A DNA stretch of 64,000 nucleotides from Sodiomyces alkalinus F11 (Eukaryota; Ascomycota; Sordariomycetes; Glomerellales; Plectosphaerellaceae): positions 1,467,932 through 1,531,931 of the forward strand of contig NW_021167084.1 of assembly GCF_003711515.1 (NCBI RefSeq). The letters run 5' to 3'. Both the position numbers and the translations under genes were made by a program. This document shows positions 23,019 to 34,705 of this stretch, one piece after another. The notes below the pieces were generated by a model, which did no database searches, had not been told where the DNA came from, and saw nothing but the letters and a program-made list of their open reading frames with translations. Position 1 is the first letter of the stretch, and every line of letters begins with the position of its first letter.

Positions 23019-25130
23019 CCTATATACCCTTAGACGTGGATCACGACGCCGGCGAAATTCATTAGCGCCGTGTCTAAGTGGCTAAGTAAGGAACCTTATT
23101 ACCAGGAACTCCTTATAAGGCCCGGCTAAACTCGGGATCCTAAGGGAAAATAGCCTATCCGTCCCCTTACCGCCGGTCCTAAACTCCTAATTATTAAGCC
23201 AGAGCCTAACCGTGATAACGTAGGCGCGGGGCTAAGCTCGCTCCCTCTACGCCCCGTTATAAGCATAATAGTCGGCGGATTCCCGGAAGACGAAAGGGAT
23301 ATACCACGCCCCTTTATCGAGTAACGTATCGACTAACGCTCTAACTCGTCTTTCTTACTAATACTAGCCGCTAACACTATTTCCGATACCACTAACCGCT
23401 AATCCTTTACTATAGACCGCTAAACCACCGAATCCACCCATTATTCGCTAACCGTGGATAACGAGGATAAACGCCGTAGTCTAACCCTATCGGATATTAT
23501 CTATATTCCCGTGACCGCGAACACCGGAGGGAACTCCGGGAACCGCGGGGACTACGCCGGTCCTAGCGGTATATAAGGCCACGCCGCTAGTAGTTAAAGG
23601 AGGCCCTAAGGTAGTAGCGGTGTAGACTAGGGATAAGGTAACCGGGGGAACGCCCCCGGTATCCCCGGTCAAAGTAGCTAGGACGGTACGCTAAACCCGT
23701 TTAATAACTAAGGCGGGAGCCCGTAATAGCCGTTTAAATATATCCGACCGGTAGATCTCGCCGCGTTTATCGCGTAGAGTACCGCTAACTTCCGAAATAA
23801 CCAGATATCGTCGAGTAATTACCGCTTTAAGGCAGACGACCTTAACTACTTCGACCCTCCCCGGTACTTCTCCGCCGAAAAGGATATACGCACTAAAGGA
23901 ACTAAGCTTATTTTTATAGATATCTACCGGTTTACCGATACGATCGAATAGTACGCCGGTCCAAGCGATAACTATAGGCGAAGCGGTCCTTATAGCCTAC
24001 CACGGTGCCTCCTCGGGGAAGCGTCCGTGTAGTTTATAAGTCTTAACGTAGGTCGCCGCGAGTTCTTTAATAAGGATACCGCCGTGGTTAACTAGACGAA
24101 GGCTCTCTAGGAGAGGTTTAAGCTCCCTCGCGAGGAAGCCGAGTATAAGCTACGCCGATAGAAGTATACCCTAGAAGACGTAGCGCTCCGCCACGATATC
24201 CGGGTATTCGCCGATAAGGTTATCCGCCTAGCTAAGGCCGCTAATAAACCTAAGGAAAAGCTCCTATCTATTATTTAGGATAAGCTTAATACGAACCTAG
24301 CCGCCACCGTGGTACGACCCGGGCCTCCTATCCGCTAAACGGACTTTATAACCACTCTCGCCGATTAGATACCCGGATAGTATAGGAACTATACCTAAAA
24401 AGGCTAGAAGTACCTTATTAGCCGTTATAGCCTCCCGAAGACCGACCGTGAAAACCGTGGACTATACGGTGCCTCGCCCGGCTTCTACGCCTAGCCACCC
24501 GCTCCACGGTATTATGACCGGCGGTCTAGCCCTATACCGGAACGCCGCCGCACGCCGTAGCCTAACTGTCGCTCCCCTAGTCCGAACTAGTTCCGTCGTA
24601 ACGACTTACCACACGCCTTACCCGCGCTAAATGCTAACCGCTTCGTGAACGATAAGGGTTAGCGCCTACTGACTAATAACGCGAACGACTAGCCTAATCG
24701 CCGATACCGAGACCGTCGCTAAGAGAGACCCTAGGAGCTTATCTATATATCCGCCGAGGATACCGTGGGACCTATATCGGAAGATAACGCTAACGCGGAG
24801 CCTAACGATAAGTATTATTATTAGGAAGATAACTTAGAAGGTTCCGTGGCGTTATATAATAACGGCGCGGACGATAAGAACAGTAAGTAACTGTATTAGG
24901 TCGCCGACGGACCCGGTTTTATACCTGAGTATTCCGATCTCTATTAGGTACGCCGAGAGTATAGTAAATACCACACGCCTATAAGATCTAACGCCGAGAC
25001 TATTCACCACGAAAAGTTCTATTATTAGCCGTATTCACCGGCGGACTAAGGTAGATAGGACTCTCCCCTAATCGACGGTGCGTTCTAGGAAGTACGGTAT
25101 CCTACCCGGGGTCTCTACGAGTACACGTAC

Positions 25131-28100
25131 GCCCGGATCTAAGCCCGTAGTATAGCTACGGGTAAGCCGTTCAAAATCTGTGTTAACTTAGGAGCCTCCC
25201 GCTATATAGTAAGCTAGTAGCTCCTTAGTCGATTTCCCGATAAATATATCGACTCTACTAAACGTGCCGTTCTTTAGGGCATAGGGTTAATAAAGACCCT
25301 GGGATAGGCTACCTTTACTATACTAGTCCGTGGTATAGTAGGTAAGGATACGCAGATCGGCCGCTTATATATTAGAACCTGGGTTATCCTTAGGCTTAAC
25401 GCCGGTCTACTCCTGGGATAAGAGTTTAATTATCCTAACGGCCTGGATATCCTAAATACGCGGGATACTATCCGTATTAACGCCTACCAGGATCTCTTAG
25501 TACTAGCTCGAGTATTCGCTAAACGCTTACCGGTTTAGCGGAAGATTAAGTCCGCCGGGAAGACCGTGATTCTACCCCAGTAGTATAGACTCGTTCCGAT
25601 CTAGAAGCCGGACGTTAATATCGACTCTATAAAGTTCACGTCCGATATCGCCGGATCCCCTAACTTACTCTTACGGGACTAGATAAGTATGCTAATCTTT
25701 AATGCTAGTGATTAGCTATTAATTATCCCGTGTAGTACTAGACTAGGCTATATCGATCCCTTCTACGCGGACGGTTATTTCCACGCCGAACGCGATAACG
25801 CACGCGATATCCTGATAAAGCGTATAGAAGCTATAGAACCTTAGGCGGACACGGCGAAAGGCGATCTTTTCCGAGGGTATATCACGCCTAAAGGGAAACT
25901 CGGTATTGCTAAAAGCCCCGACGCTTTTACGGAGACTACTAAGGAAGGCGTAACGATTTACCGCCGCGAGGGCCGGATTATCTATTATTTCGCTAAGATC
26001 GTGGAGAAGTACCTAAGGGTATAGACCGACTAAGGCGTTATCGATATACCTCCCGAGGAATATATACGGATTCCCCTAGTTAATAGATGGTATAACTAAA
26101 AGATTAGTTAGAAAGCGTACCCACTTAGCCGCGACGATAAACAGTTCCTAGATAAAACCCTCGATAAGCTCTATAAGTAAGGACGTATAGAATAGCCGAT
26201 ATAGCCTACGCCCTTCGGCGCCCCCGTGTTTATCGTGTAGTATACCGTGAACGGTAAACGGAAGGGCCGGATAGTAGTCGATCTTCGTGCCCTAAATAAG
26301 GTTACTATCCCCGACGCGTATCCTATACTACTATAAGACGAGGTTATCCGCCGTCTTCGCGGAAAGATGTTTATTTCCGTAGTTAACGCCCGGGTCTTTT
26401 TCCACTAGTTCTCGGTGTATAAGCCGTATCGCGAACGGTTTACTATTATCTCGCACCAAGGATAAGAACGTTCTAAGGTCGCTCTTATAGGTTTTTATAA
26501 TTCCCCGGCGCACGTTTAGCGGTATATAGATAAGCTTCTTCGGCTATATAAGGAGTTCGCCGCGGCCTTTATCGACGATATCGTGATCGCCTTAGATTCT
26601 AAAGACAAACACGCCGCCTACCTAGAGTCTATTCTATCCCTCTTTAATCGGAAGAGGATATCTATCTCCCTTAGTAAGTCCTTTATTACGTACCCGTCGG
26701 TTTAGCTGCTAGGATTCGAGGTTAACGCCCTTAGCCTATCGAATACTAAGGAACGCACGGCGGCCCTCCGTAAGGTGCTGCCCCCGAAATCTCTTTAAGC
26801 GCTAGAATAATAGATCGGTATAACCGGCTAGCTCCGGCACCTTATTCTACAGTTTTCCCACCGTATCGGTCCGTTATAGCACCGGAAAACCACTCTCCTC
26901 GCTAAGGCACGGAAGCTAGGGAAGGACACGGGATAGGCGCGTAAGGCGTATACTAGGCGCGCCGTGTTTAAACCGACTACCGAAGAGTTAGCCGTATTTA
27001 AGGATATCACGGATACTCTTACCTCTAATATTTATCTTTTCCACTACGATCCTATAAAGATCCTCTTTATTTAGTTAGATACCTTTAAGGAATATAGCTT
27101 TTCCGCTATACTTTTCTAACTAACCGACGAATCCGAATAGCTCGCTAAGGGAACCGTCCGTAAGACCTTAGTCCGCCCGGTGCTTTATATTAGTAAAGGA
27201 CTTAACACCGCCGAGTAAAAGTACTAGCCGACCGAGCTAGAGGTTACCTATCTTATCTAGGTAGTCCGTAAGACCCGGACTATTATCTAGTCCGCCCGCC
27301 GGAATCAGACTATTATTCTAACGGACTATACGGCCACCGTGGGCATTATAAAGTTAACGGTGCTAGCTAGCACCGATAAGACCCGGCTAAATATAAAGCT
27401 TATTCTCTCCTCTGGGTTCCTTAGCTAGTTCTAGCTAGACTACCGCTATATTCCTAGTAAAATAAATGTGGTGGCCGATGCCTTATCACGGCTCCCCACT
27501 AAGGACGCGGCCGAAGGGGGAGATAATAAAGGAGAGCTTAAAAGGATTTAGTGCGACTAGGTAGTCCACCACTTTAGCGAGCTAAAAATAGATCCGGATA
27601 TAAGATAAAGGATTAGCGACGGTTACGTTAACAATCCACGGTGGGCTCCTTTACTTACCTAGGTAAAAGACTATTTATCCGCGGTTAAGATTCCTTTTAA
27701 GGAGGATAACGGCCTACTATACCATGTAGAATAGAACGGTAAACGCCGTCTTTATATACTATTCGCCCTGCGTTAGGAATTTATCCGCGCCGCCTATAAC
27801 GAACGCCACTAGTTCGGCGCTAAGCGCACCTAGCACGACCTTATTAGCTAATTCGCTATCCCTAAGTTATATAGGGAGGTGGAATCTTATATCGCTAATT
27901 ATTAGGTCTACGCTACTAACTAGATAAACCGCTAGTGCCCCCTTGGCGAAATATAGCTTATCCTAACGCCGCTAATCCCCTTCTATACTATCGCTATAGA
28001 CTTTATTATCGGTTTACCCGAGGTCCCCTCGGCCGGTTCTCCCTAGTAAAGGGAGGGCTTTCCTTTATTCGACTCGCTCCTAACCGTGACCGATAAGTTT

Positions 28101-29060
28101 ACTAAGGCGACCTTACTTATTCCGGGCTATAGCACGTATACCGCCGAGGACTAGGCCTTATTACTACTCTAGGCGCTTTAGTTAGGTAACTAGGGTATCC
28201 CCCGGTCTATTATCTCTAACCGTGACCCTAAATTCCTCTTAGACTTTTAATAGACGCTCTGGAAGACTACCGGTATAACGCTAAGGTTTTCCATGGTATA
28301 GTATCCCTAGACGGACGGCCTATCCGAGCGTAAAAACTAGACGGTCGAGATCTCTATCCGTATATTTCTCGCCGCTAACCTAGGCATTCTATAGACTAAG
28401 GTAATCGTGTCGCTATAGTTTAACCTTAATAACGCCTTTAGCGAGGTACTCGGCTATATACCGAATAAGATACTATACCGCACGAAGACTAACGGCCCCC
28501 TTAACCTTATCGGTAAAGCTAGTCCCTAGATCTCCCGCGAGATACTCTAGGAAGACGCTAAGCTCGCTATCGCTATAGCCTAGATATATATAAAGCGGCT
28601 ATACGATAAGAAGCACCGTAATATTCGGTTTGTATCGGGCGACCTCGTGTATATCCGGCTCGGTAATAGCTATAATCTACCCGGTAAGCCGTCCACGAAG
28701 ATCGGTTAGTAACGAATAGGCCTGTTTAAGGTGATTAAGTAGGTAACGCCGTTAGTATACTACCTTAATTTACTAGGAATGCTTAACGTACACCTAGGAA
28801 TTAGTATTGCCCACCTATTACCGGCGAAGGACCTAGGTAAAGACCTATTCCCCGGCCGGAATATTAACGGAGGACCGGTAAATACCGAGGACTAGGACGG
28901 AGACTAATAGCGTGACCCGTACGAATACTATAAAGTGGAAGCTATCCTGGATAAGAGAGTTACCCGTAAAGAGCGAGGTTAGCCTTACACAGAATACTTA
29001 GTATGGTGGAAGGGATAGCTAGCTTACTAGAATATATAGATACCGTAAGAAGCTATAGAA
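25131..29060 (+). pseudogene. Element 2 pol (protease, RT, RNase H, integrase, chromodomain)
   Basis: The protease site near 25181-25200 reads CVNLGAS, where the family has an active-site DSGAS; both changes fit RIP. RT: VVDLRALNKVTIPDAYP near 26274 and FIDD at 26568-26579 with both Asp kept. Integrase: first Asp in AIDFIIGLPE (27988-28020), second in SNRDPKF (28215-28240), Glu in LSERKN (about 28325). The chromodomain at 28930-29060 reads VEAILDKRVTRKERG and later EYLVWWKG. Multiple TAG/TAA stops. Confidence 0.88.
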
Positions 29061-29479
29061 GCGTAGGAGCTAATCGACGCCTTTAAGGAAAGATAAAAGA
29101 CCTTAGTTAATCTAAAAATAACCCTAAAGAAGACGGAAGCCCCGAAGGTATTATAGCTAGGAGATATTAAAGAACTAAAGAAAACGCGGCGTATACCGAG
29201 AACCACCGAGTCGCTACGGGGCGTACCGGTAATATAATATAAGACGAACGTCACCGCCGCCTATAGTAACGATAACGAGTAATAAGAAATAGCAGGAATA
29301 GGCTTATAACCTATACGTGCCTTATATCGACCGCCGTAATAGTAACGGTTACCACGGCGCTTTACTAGGTAGTAGAAGAAATAATATCGCGCCTATATTA
29401 TCCTAAGATTATTTTCTTTTTTCCCTCCTCTCTCCCTAGGACTATCGTGATCCAGTATATAACGTATATTTATATAGCC

Positions 29480-31269
29480 GTTATAATTCACCAGCGTCTA
29501 TATAATTCTATATAGCCTTTCCTATCGCTAGTTCGTCGTTTTATAATATATTCCCTATACTTATTATATAGTTATACCCCCTATTAGACTCGCTAAACAA
29601 GCTAGTAATACCGCTTAAGGCCGCACCGGAGGGGACGTGGTTCGCCGCGTTAACCCTATCGTCTAACCAGCCCTCACGGGACGATATATACCGGGACCAC
29701 TTTACTAAATACTTTCGCACTAACAGGACTAATGCAGGTCTAGGGTTCTAAGGCTATTTCCGAGCCTTATAACTATACGGCGGCGAAGAGATTATCGTAT
29801 CCGCTAGTAGACTACCCGAGATCGGGTGTTATTTTGAGCTCTGGCGATAGACTAACACTGCTTAGATAAGCTTATTTCGCCGCCAAGCCTACTAGGCCGG
29901 GTACGATAACCCTATCGCTAGGGGCCTAAAACGTATAGTGTACGTTAGAGAAACCGACCCTTACCTTAACCAGGCTATTAGCAGATAGGTGGCCCGCTAG
30001 CTCGCGTATAAATACCCCTAACCCCCTTAGCTCCTAGAAGCTAATAAAGAGGTTCGCGCCTAGGCTAATCCACGTCACGACTTTATCGCCGAGGTTATAC
30101 CCCGTTATACGCCTATCGGTAAGACCCTAGGCCATAACTCCGCTAGGCAGTGTACCTCCGGTAATACGCTACGAACGCCCGCTAATAACCGTCGCACATC
30201 GGTCTTTATCTCGTCCACTGGTTTACCTATACCCGCCGGTATAAGTAACCGAGTCTTATTCGCCGATATATACGGCGCGCCGCTTAATGCTTTAGTAACG
30301 GCGTTTAGGTACTCGGACGCCAACGCATCCGGGGAGTTTCTCCAGCGCGTCGAGGATAATATACTACTCTCTAGAGCCGTGTTTATATATATCGGAGAGC
30401 TGGCTAGAGGTAATATAACCGTAGATATATTTATCCGAGCCACTACCGACCACGCTAATACCGCTATATCTTAGATCGAGGAGATTATTAACGACCTAAA
30501 TACTATTAGATATAGTAGCACTACCGACGGGTCTTCGGCGGAACTCCTTTCTATTAACGATAGTATCGCGTCTTCCCGTAGCGGTTAGGCCATCACCTAG
30601 CTACGCTCGGTTAAGTGTCGAGCGTCGGGGGGTATCGTGGCTCCGCCCGCTAAGCGCGTGGCGAGCCGAGATACCGAGACTAAGGTATAGTAAGACCTAG
30701 CCCGTAATTACGGGGACCGGTTATTTATAGCCGATACCTACCCGGTATGGGAATCGTACAGGTATAATGGATAGAGCCTGGGTATTATCTTATAGCGCGG
30801 GTACGCGGTGGTAATACCGCGAGTAACGGCTAATTAGGCATACGGTATAATTAAACGCCACGTAGTACCTAATAATATATAGAACGCCGTAAACTATCCT
30901 ATCCTTCTTAAACTATAGAGGCTGCGCACTAATATCCCTATCGCTGCGCTTCGGGACAAGGGGACCCTTAATAACGACCGTTACTATGCCCTCGCTAACC
31001 GAGCAATAGTAAGCGCCGAGATAGTAAAGATCGTCGTCCGCTACTATACCGCGCTAGACCGGCTATACTAATAGTAAAGTAACCGTGGACTCCTGGTATC
31101 GTACGATCTTACGCTAGCAGAGCTAAAAACACGTCGTAGCGAGTTAACAGACACGGATATTAACGGCACTCTTACGGTGGACGGAAAAGGTTAGGGTATC
31201 CCCGCCGTATAGGCGGGAGATACTATAGAAGAGGACAAGAGGTCAGAGGACTTTAATATAGTGGAGTGA
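29480..31269 (+). pseudogene. Element 2 extra sense frame downstream of pol, unknown product
   Basis: After the chromodomain and a gap of about 400 bases, a frame of about 590 codons runs to TGA at 31267-31269, interrupted only by TAA/TAG codons that RIP would create. Readable parts include LNKLVIPLKAAPEGTWFAAL, TGLPIPAGISNRVLFADIYG and LLVSYDLTLAELKTRRSEL. The composition is soluble and partly helical. I see no zinc knuckle, no protease or RT motif, and no clear signal peptide or membrane span, so an envelope protein is not supported. It may be a cargo or a second structural protein. Confidence 0.55.
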
Positions 31270-31675
31270 AGGACGCTGGATAACAAGGGCCGGTTTATTC
31301 GTTTTCTTTTCTTACTTAATTATACTCCTCTTACTTACTCGTCTCCTATTTCGTTTAGGTTATACCGTGGGGTATATCGGCTTCACACTATAACACCCCG
31401 GTATATTACCTCTCGTTTTTATTTATTTTTGCTTTTTTGCTTCGTATACTAAGTCTCTATATATAGCTAAGGACTAGTATCCGTAGACTAACACCAGGTA
31501 TAAGCTATAGTGGCCGGCGCTAGTAGGGCGCGGATAACTACCCGCTATTAGGCACGGTTTTTCCTTTCTTAATTTCTCTAGCCCCGTAAGTATAGTATGA
31601 CCGTGTTAGGCGCGCCTAAGCGGGCGCCCCTGTAAGGAAGCCCGCGGGACGCAGGGCTTTCCTGCCCGGGGTATA

Positions 31676-32138
31676 TAATACGCACACGCGCACTATAGTA
31701 CGCCGCGGAATACCGGAACCACGGCGGTACTTAAGGTACCACCACGGAACCTGGTATTCCACGGCGGTACCTAAGGTACTACCACGGAACCTAGTATTCC
31801 ACGGCGGTATCTAAGATACTACCACGGAACCTAGTATTCCACGGCGGTATCTAAGGTACCACCACGGAACCCGGTATACCCCGGCGGTACTTAAGGTACT
31901 ACCGAACCGGGTATACTATAGCGGTACCCTCCCGGAATAATTCTGTATATAGATACCGAGGAATCCACGGGGTTTACCCGTAGATATATTACTTCGGGTA
32001 CCCTCTTATTTATCTTAGTTTAGAGAAGATATCTTATTTTACCACTATTTACGGCACTCTAAGGTTACCCCTTAGAAATCCTGGCTCCTAGGTCCTATAG
32101 TACTGGCTGGCCAGGGGATATGCCGGTCAGGCATATTA
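31676..32138 (+). repeat. Element 2 3' LTR with four 40-bp tandem units
   Basis: 463 bases. Same sequence as 14993-15375 plus exactly 80 bases, two more 40-bp units, between about 31780 and 31860. It starts TAATACGC where the 5' LTR has TGATACGC, a RIP-type G-to-A change. Confidence 0.9.
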
Positions 32139-32143
32139 AGAGC

Positions 32144-34126
32144 TATAGCCTCGCGAGAACTACCCGAAACCTATATACGGCTCCTGCCTATATAGTGGAA
32201 AATACCGATCTTTCCCATTTTATAATTATAACTAAGGGTATTAGATACCTACGCCGTTATACGGGAGTTCCTATAGTTATTTAAGCGGTAGTTTTACCCG
32301 TAACGAATATACCTGTAAGAGTAATATTAAGCTAATATAATTATATAAGAAAGTAGGCGTTATTAAAGGACTTTAATATCCGATTAGAGTACTCCACGCT
32401 AAAGACTCTTATTTAATAAATATACTCTCTCTTTTAAACCGATACCTTCCCCCCGGGGTTATAATCTATAATACTCGGTAATAAGGGGGTAGAATAGACG
32501 TATAAGCCGAGGACCCCCCTTATATAACTACTTATTCTGAACTTAACTACTTACCTACGCCCTCGCCGGGGCTAGTTACCCCCGGATCCCCTTCCTCGAC
32601 GGCTTTACCGTTGAGGTTATATCCGCGTCGCCCTTCTATAAGGGGTTAGAGGAGGCTATCTCGAGTCTAGATAGATAAAAGTTAGGATATAAACTATATA
32701 GTTTAGCTAGTATAGCGCCTGATTAACGTCTATAGCCCTTAGTCTATAGCTTCCCGCTCTACTAGAAATAAACCCCGCTATCGGTTATAGCGCAGATAGT
32801 AGCCGTGATATTAGGAAACCGTGAATCCTTTACGGTTATAGCCGTAGGGTTCTTTATAGATAGAGGAACACGATACTACGATACCCCTATAGTTACGGCT
32901 ATAGAGCTCCCAAGAATAAAGGAGCGCGACTAATTCGGTAAGGAGATAGCTAGTAAAGATAGCTAGAAAAGAAACTAGAAAAGAAGCTAAAGAAGACCGG
33001 ATATCGGCGTTTAACGCCGGCCGGAAGCTCTTCGTAATCCGGCTACCTAATACCCGGTACCCGGTTCCCGGGAATAGATAGAAGACCGCTTATCGTGGCT
33101 ATCTCCAGAACCACCGGAAAGGCTGTGGAAAACGGTGCCGGCGGATATCATAAAAGAATACTAAGTACTTAAGTCTATATAAAAATAATAATAAGGCTAA
33201 TAAGTATACATTCCTATACAAACACAGGGCACCGTTTATATTATAAGAGGCTAATAGTATTATATTCCGGCTCTATAGACTTAAGATCTTCTTAAACGCC
33301 GCGTGTGCTACCTTATATACCGCCTCGCGTGCCGAAAATACGGTTAAGATCTTCCTAATATCGTATACGACCTTATATACCGCCTTATTTATAGAAGATA
33401 GGGTTAAGATATAGTACCTCTGTGAGTACCACGTTAAGTACCACGTCGAATACCCTTATAACGATCGATGGCCGGATAGATAGGAGGGACCGACTATAGT
33501 AATAGATACTAGTAGAAGTCCTGACAGAATATCTAACGGGCTAGCGATTAACGCCACAATAGACTAACGGAGCGACGATTAATATTATAAGGGAGTGTTA
33601 GATTAACGCCGCGATGATTAAATCTATGATAGATTAAAGTAAAAATAGATAAGAGGGACCGACTATAGCTAAAAAAGCTAGTAGAAATCCCCATAGAATA
33701 TTAGACGCCGCGTTAGATTAACGTCGCGTTAGATTAACGGAGCGATAGATTAAGGCCGCGAGGATCGACGACCTAATAGACGGGAGGGACCGACTATAGT
33801 AAAAAATACTAGTAGAAGTCCCGACCGAATATCCTACGGAATATCTAACGGGCTAATAATCGACACCACGATAGAATTAACGATAGTTACGTCGTGGGGA
33901 TTAACGAATACACCTTTAACGGGCGAGAAATTCACCATATTCAGAGCCTAGGTGGATATAGTATGTCTACGGGAACGCCTATAGTAATAGAAGCTAGAGG
34001 AGGTCTTAACGGAGTATTTTAGAACGCCGAAGGTTAAAATAGAAGGAAGCTACGGAACGATTAAACCGTCGGCCTGCTATAAATAGCGTTAATAACCTAA
34101 CTACCGTTATAGCTATTAAGGGGGTG
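32144..34126 (+). pseudogene. Element 1 internal region right of element 2, no recognisable domain
   Basis: RIP-damaged, AT-rich sequence with no RT, integrase or RNase H motif that I can read. From about 33480 to 33840 it contains an irregular repeat whose core GGAGGGACCGACTATAG recurs near 33483, 33651 and 33782, each followed by similar CTAGTAGAA blocks. It ends with the polypurine tract of element 1. Confidence 0.5.
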
Positions 34127-34384
34127 TGTCGGATAGGCCGTAAGATACGGTTATGTAATAGGCACGGATTTAACCGAAGGATTATAATCTCGGTTATCCG
34201 GGTGGACACCTACAGAATCTTCACTATATAAATTACGGTGGCAGGAGTTCCCTAACGGTCCAGGATTTTTAGCACAGTTACATACACAGATCTACAGATT
34301 TACAAGCCAAAAAATTAAATCAACAGATTAACTGCCCTATTACTGTTCTTCGACGGTATTATTACGGTTACGCTGTATCTGACA
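34127..34384 (+). repeat. Element 1 3' LTR
   Basis: 258 bases, from TGTCGGATAG to TATCTGACA. The left half shows RIP-type changes relative to the 5' LTR. The right half keeps CA/TG (for example AGCACAGTTACATACACAG). Confidence 0.92.
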
Positions 34385-34620
34385 GGGTCCAGGTCCGGGT
34401 TTCCTTGGCTTGTGCAGCGCCACAGCGTCTGAAGTCGTCACGAAGCGCAGACCTCGGCTTTTGCGGTAAAATGGTAGAATAAGGAGCACGAAACCGATGT
34501 TTGGACAATGAAGATGCTCATGGCTGCCGAGGCCGTGGACTAAGGTAAATGGATCCCATGGTATCAACCAGGAATCGTGGGCTGAGCGTCATGGGTTACG
34601 GGTAGCGGGTATGCTGCATG
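34385..34620. other. Single-copy island between elements 1 and 4
   Basis: 236 bases of normal composition with abundant CA and TG, between two RIP-damaged elements. It is the continuation of host DNA interrupted at 13790. No gene is seen. Confidence 0.7.
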
Positions 34621-34705
34621 TGTTGTGTTGAACTATATACCTTAAGAAGTACCTACATATTAGAGGATTCTCTTTTGGTGTAGTAGTACGTTTTTGAGTG
34701 CAATA
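34621..34705 (+). repeat. Element 4 5' LTR
   Basis: 85 bases starting TGTTGTGTTGAAC and ending GAGTGCAATA. It differs from the 3' copy at four CA/TG-type sites, each in the direction of RIP in one of the two copies. Confidence 0.88.

Larger units (their letters stand above)
15376..25130 (+). pseudogene. Element 2 gag, split by element 3
   Basis: The frame runs from about 15440 to 15867, is interrupted by element 3, and resumes at 23024. The stretch near 23790-23960 reads as FKADDLNYFDP followed by DIYRFTDTI, the pattern of fungal chromovirus capsid proteins (a conserved FFDP-like motif followed by a helical segment). Many in-frame TAG/TAA codons replace CAG/CAA. It cannot be translated. Confidence 0.7.
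14993..32138 (+). mobile_element. Element 2: Ty3/gypsy chromovirus nested in element 1
   Basis: LTRs of 383 bp (14993-15375) and 463 bp (31676-32138) begin TGATACGC/TAATACGC. The target duplication AGAGC is perfect at 14988-14992 and 32139-32143. Without element 3 the element is 9,990 bp, large for a fungal gypsy element. Order on the plus strand: gag, protease, reverse transcriptase (VVDLRALNKV near 26274; FIDD at 26568-26579), RNase H, integrase (AIDFIIGLPE near 27991; SNRDPKF near 28215) and chromodomain (28930-29060). RT before integrase defines Ty3/gypsy; the chromodomain defines a chromovirus. An additional frame follows pol. The frames carry many TAA/TAG stops from RIP, so the element is dead. 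Confidence 0.93.
13791..34384 (+). mobile_element. Element 1: outermost LTR retrotransposon, interrupted by elements 2 and 3
   Basis: It is bounded by 258-bp LTRs beginning TGTCGGA and ending TCTGA(C/T)A, and flanked by the 5-bp target duplication GGGTC (13786-13790 and 34385-34389). A polypurine tract, AAGGGGGTG, sits just before the 3' LTR (34118-34126). After removing element 2 and its duplicated target, only 3,443 bases belong to element 1: 14049-14992 and 32144-34126 between the LTRs. A gag-like frame is readable near 14240-14560. I could not find reverse transcriptase, RNase H or integrase motifs, so it may be non-autonomous or too damaged to read. The RIP damage is heavy except in the outer halves of its two LTRs. 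Confidence 0.88.

Noticed and set aside
30105..30443. 112-codon open frame on the minus strand within element 2
   Set aside because: The plus strand there reads a longer frame interrupted only by RIP-type stops; RIP removes stops on the opposite strand by chance.
29480..31269. Envelope (env-like) gene in element 2, which would make it an errantivirus-like element
   Set aside because: No signal peptide, furin-like site or transmembrane helix is readable, so the frame is left as unknown.
31720..31890. Regular 40-bp repeats in the element 2 3' LTR as an independent minisatellite
   Set aside because: The same units occur in the matching 5' LTR, so they belong to the LTR itself.
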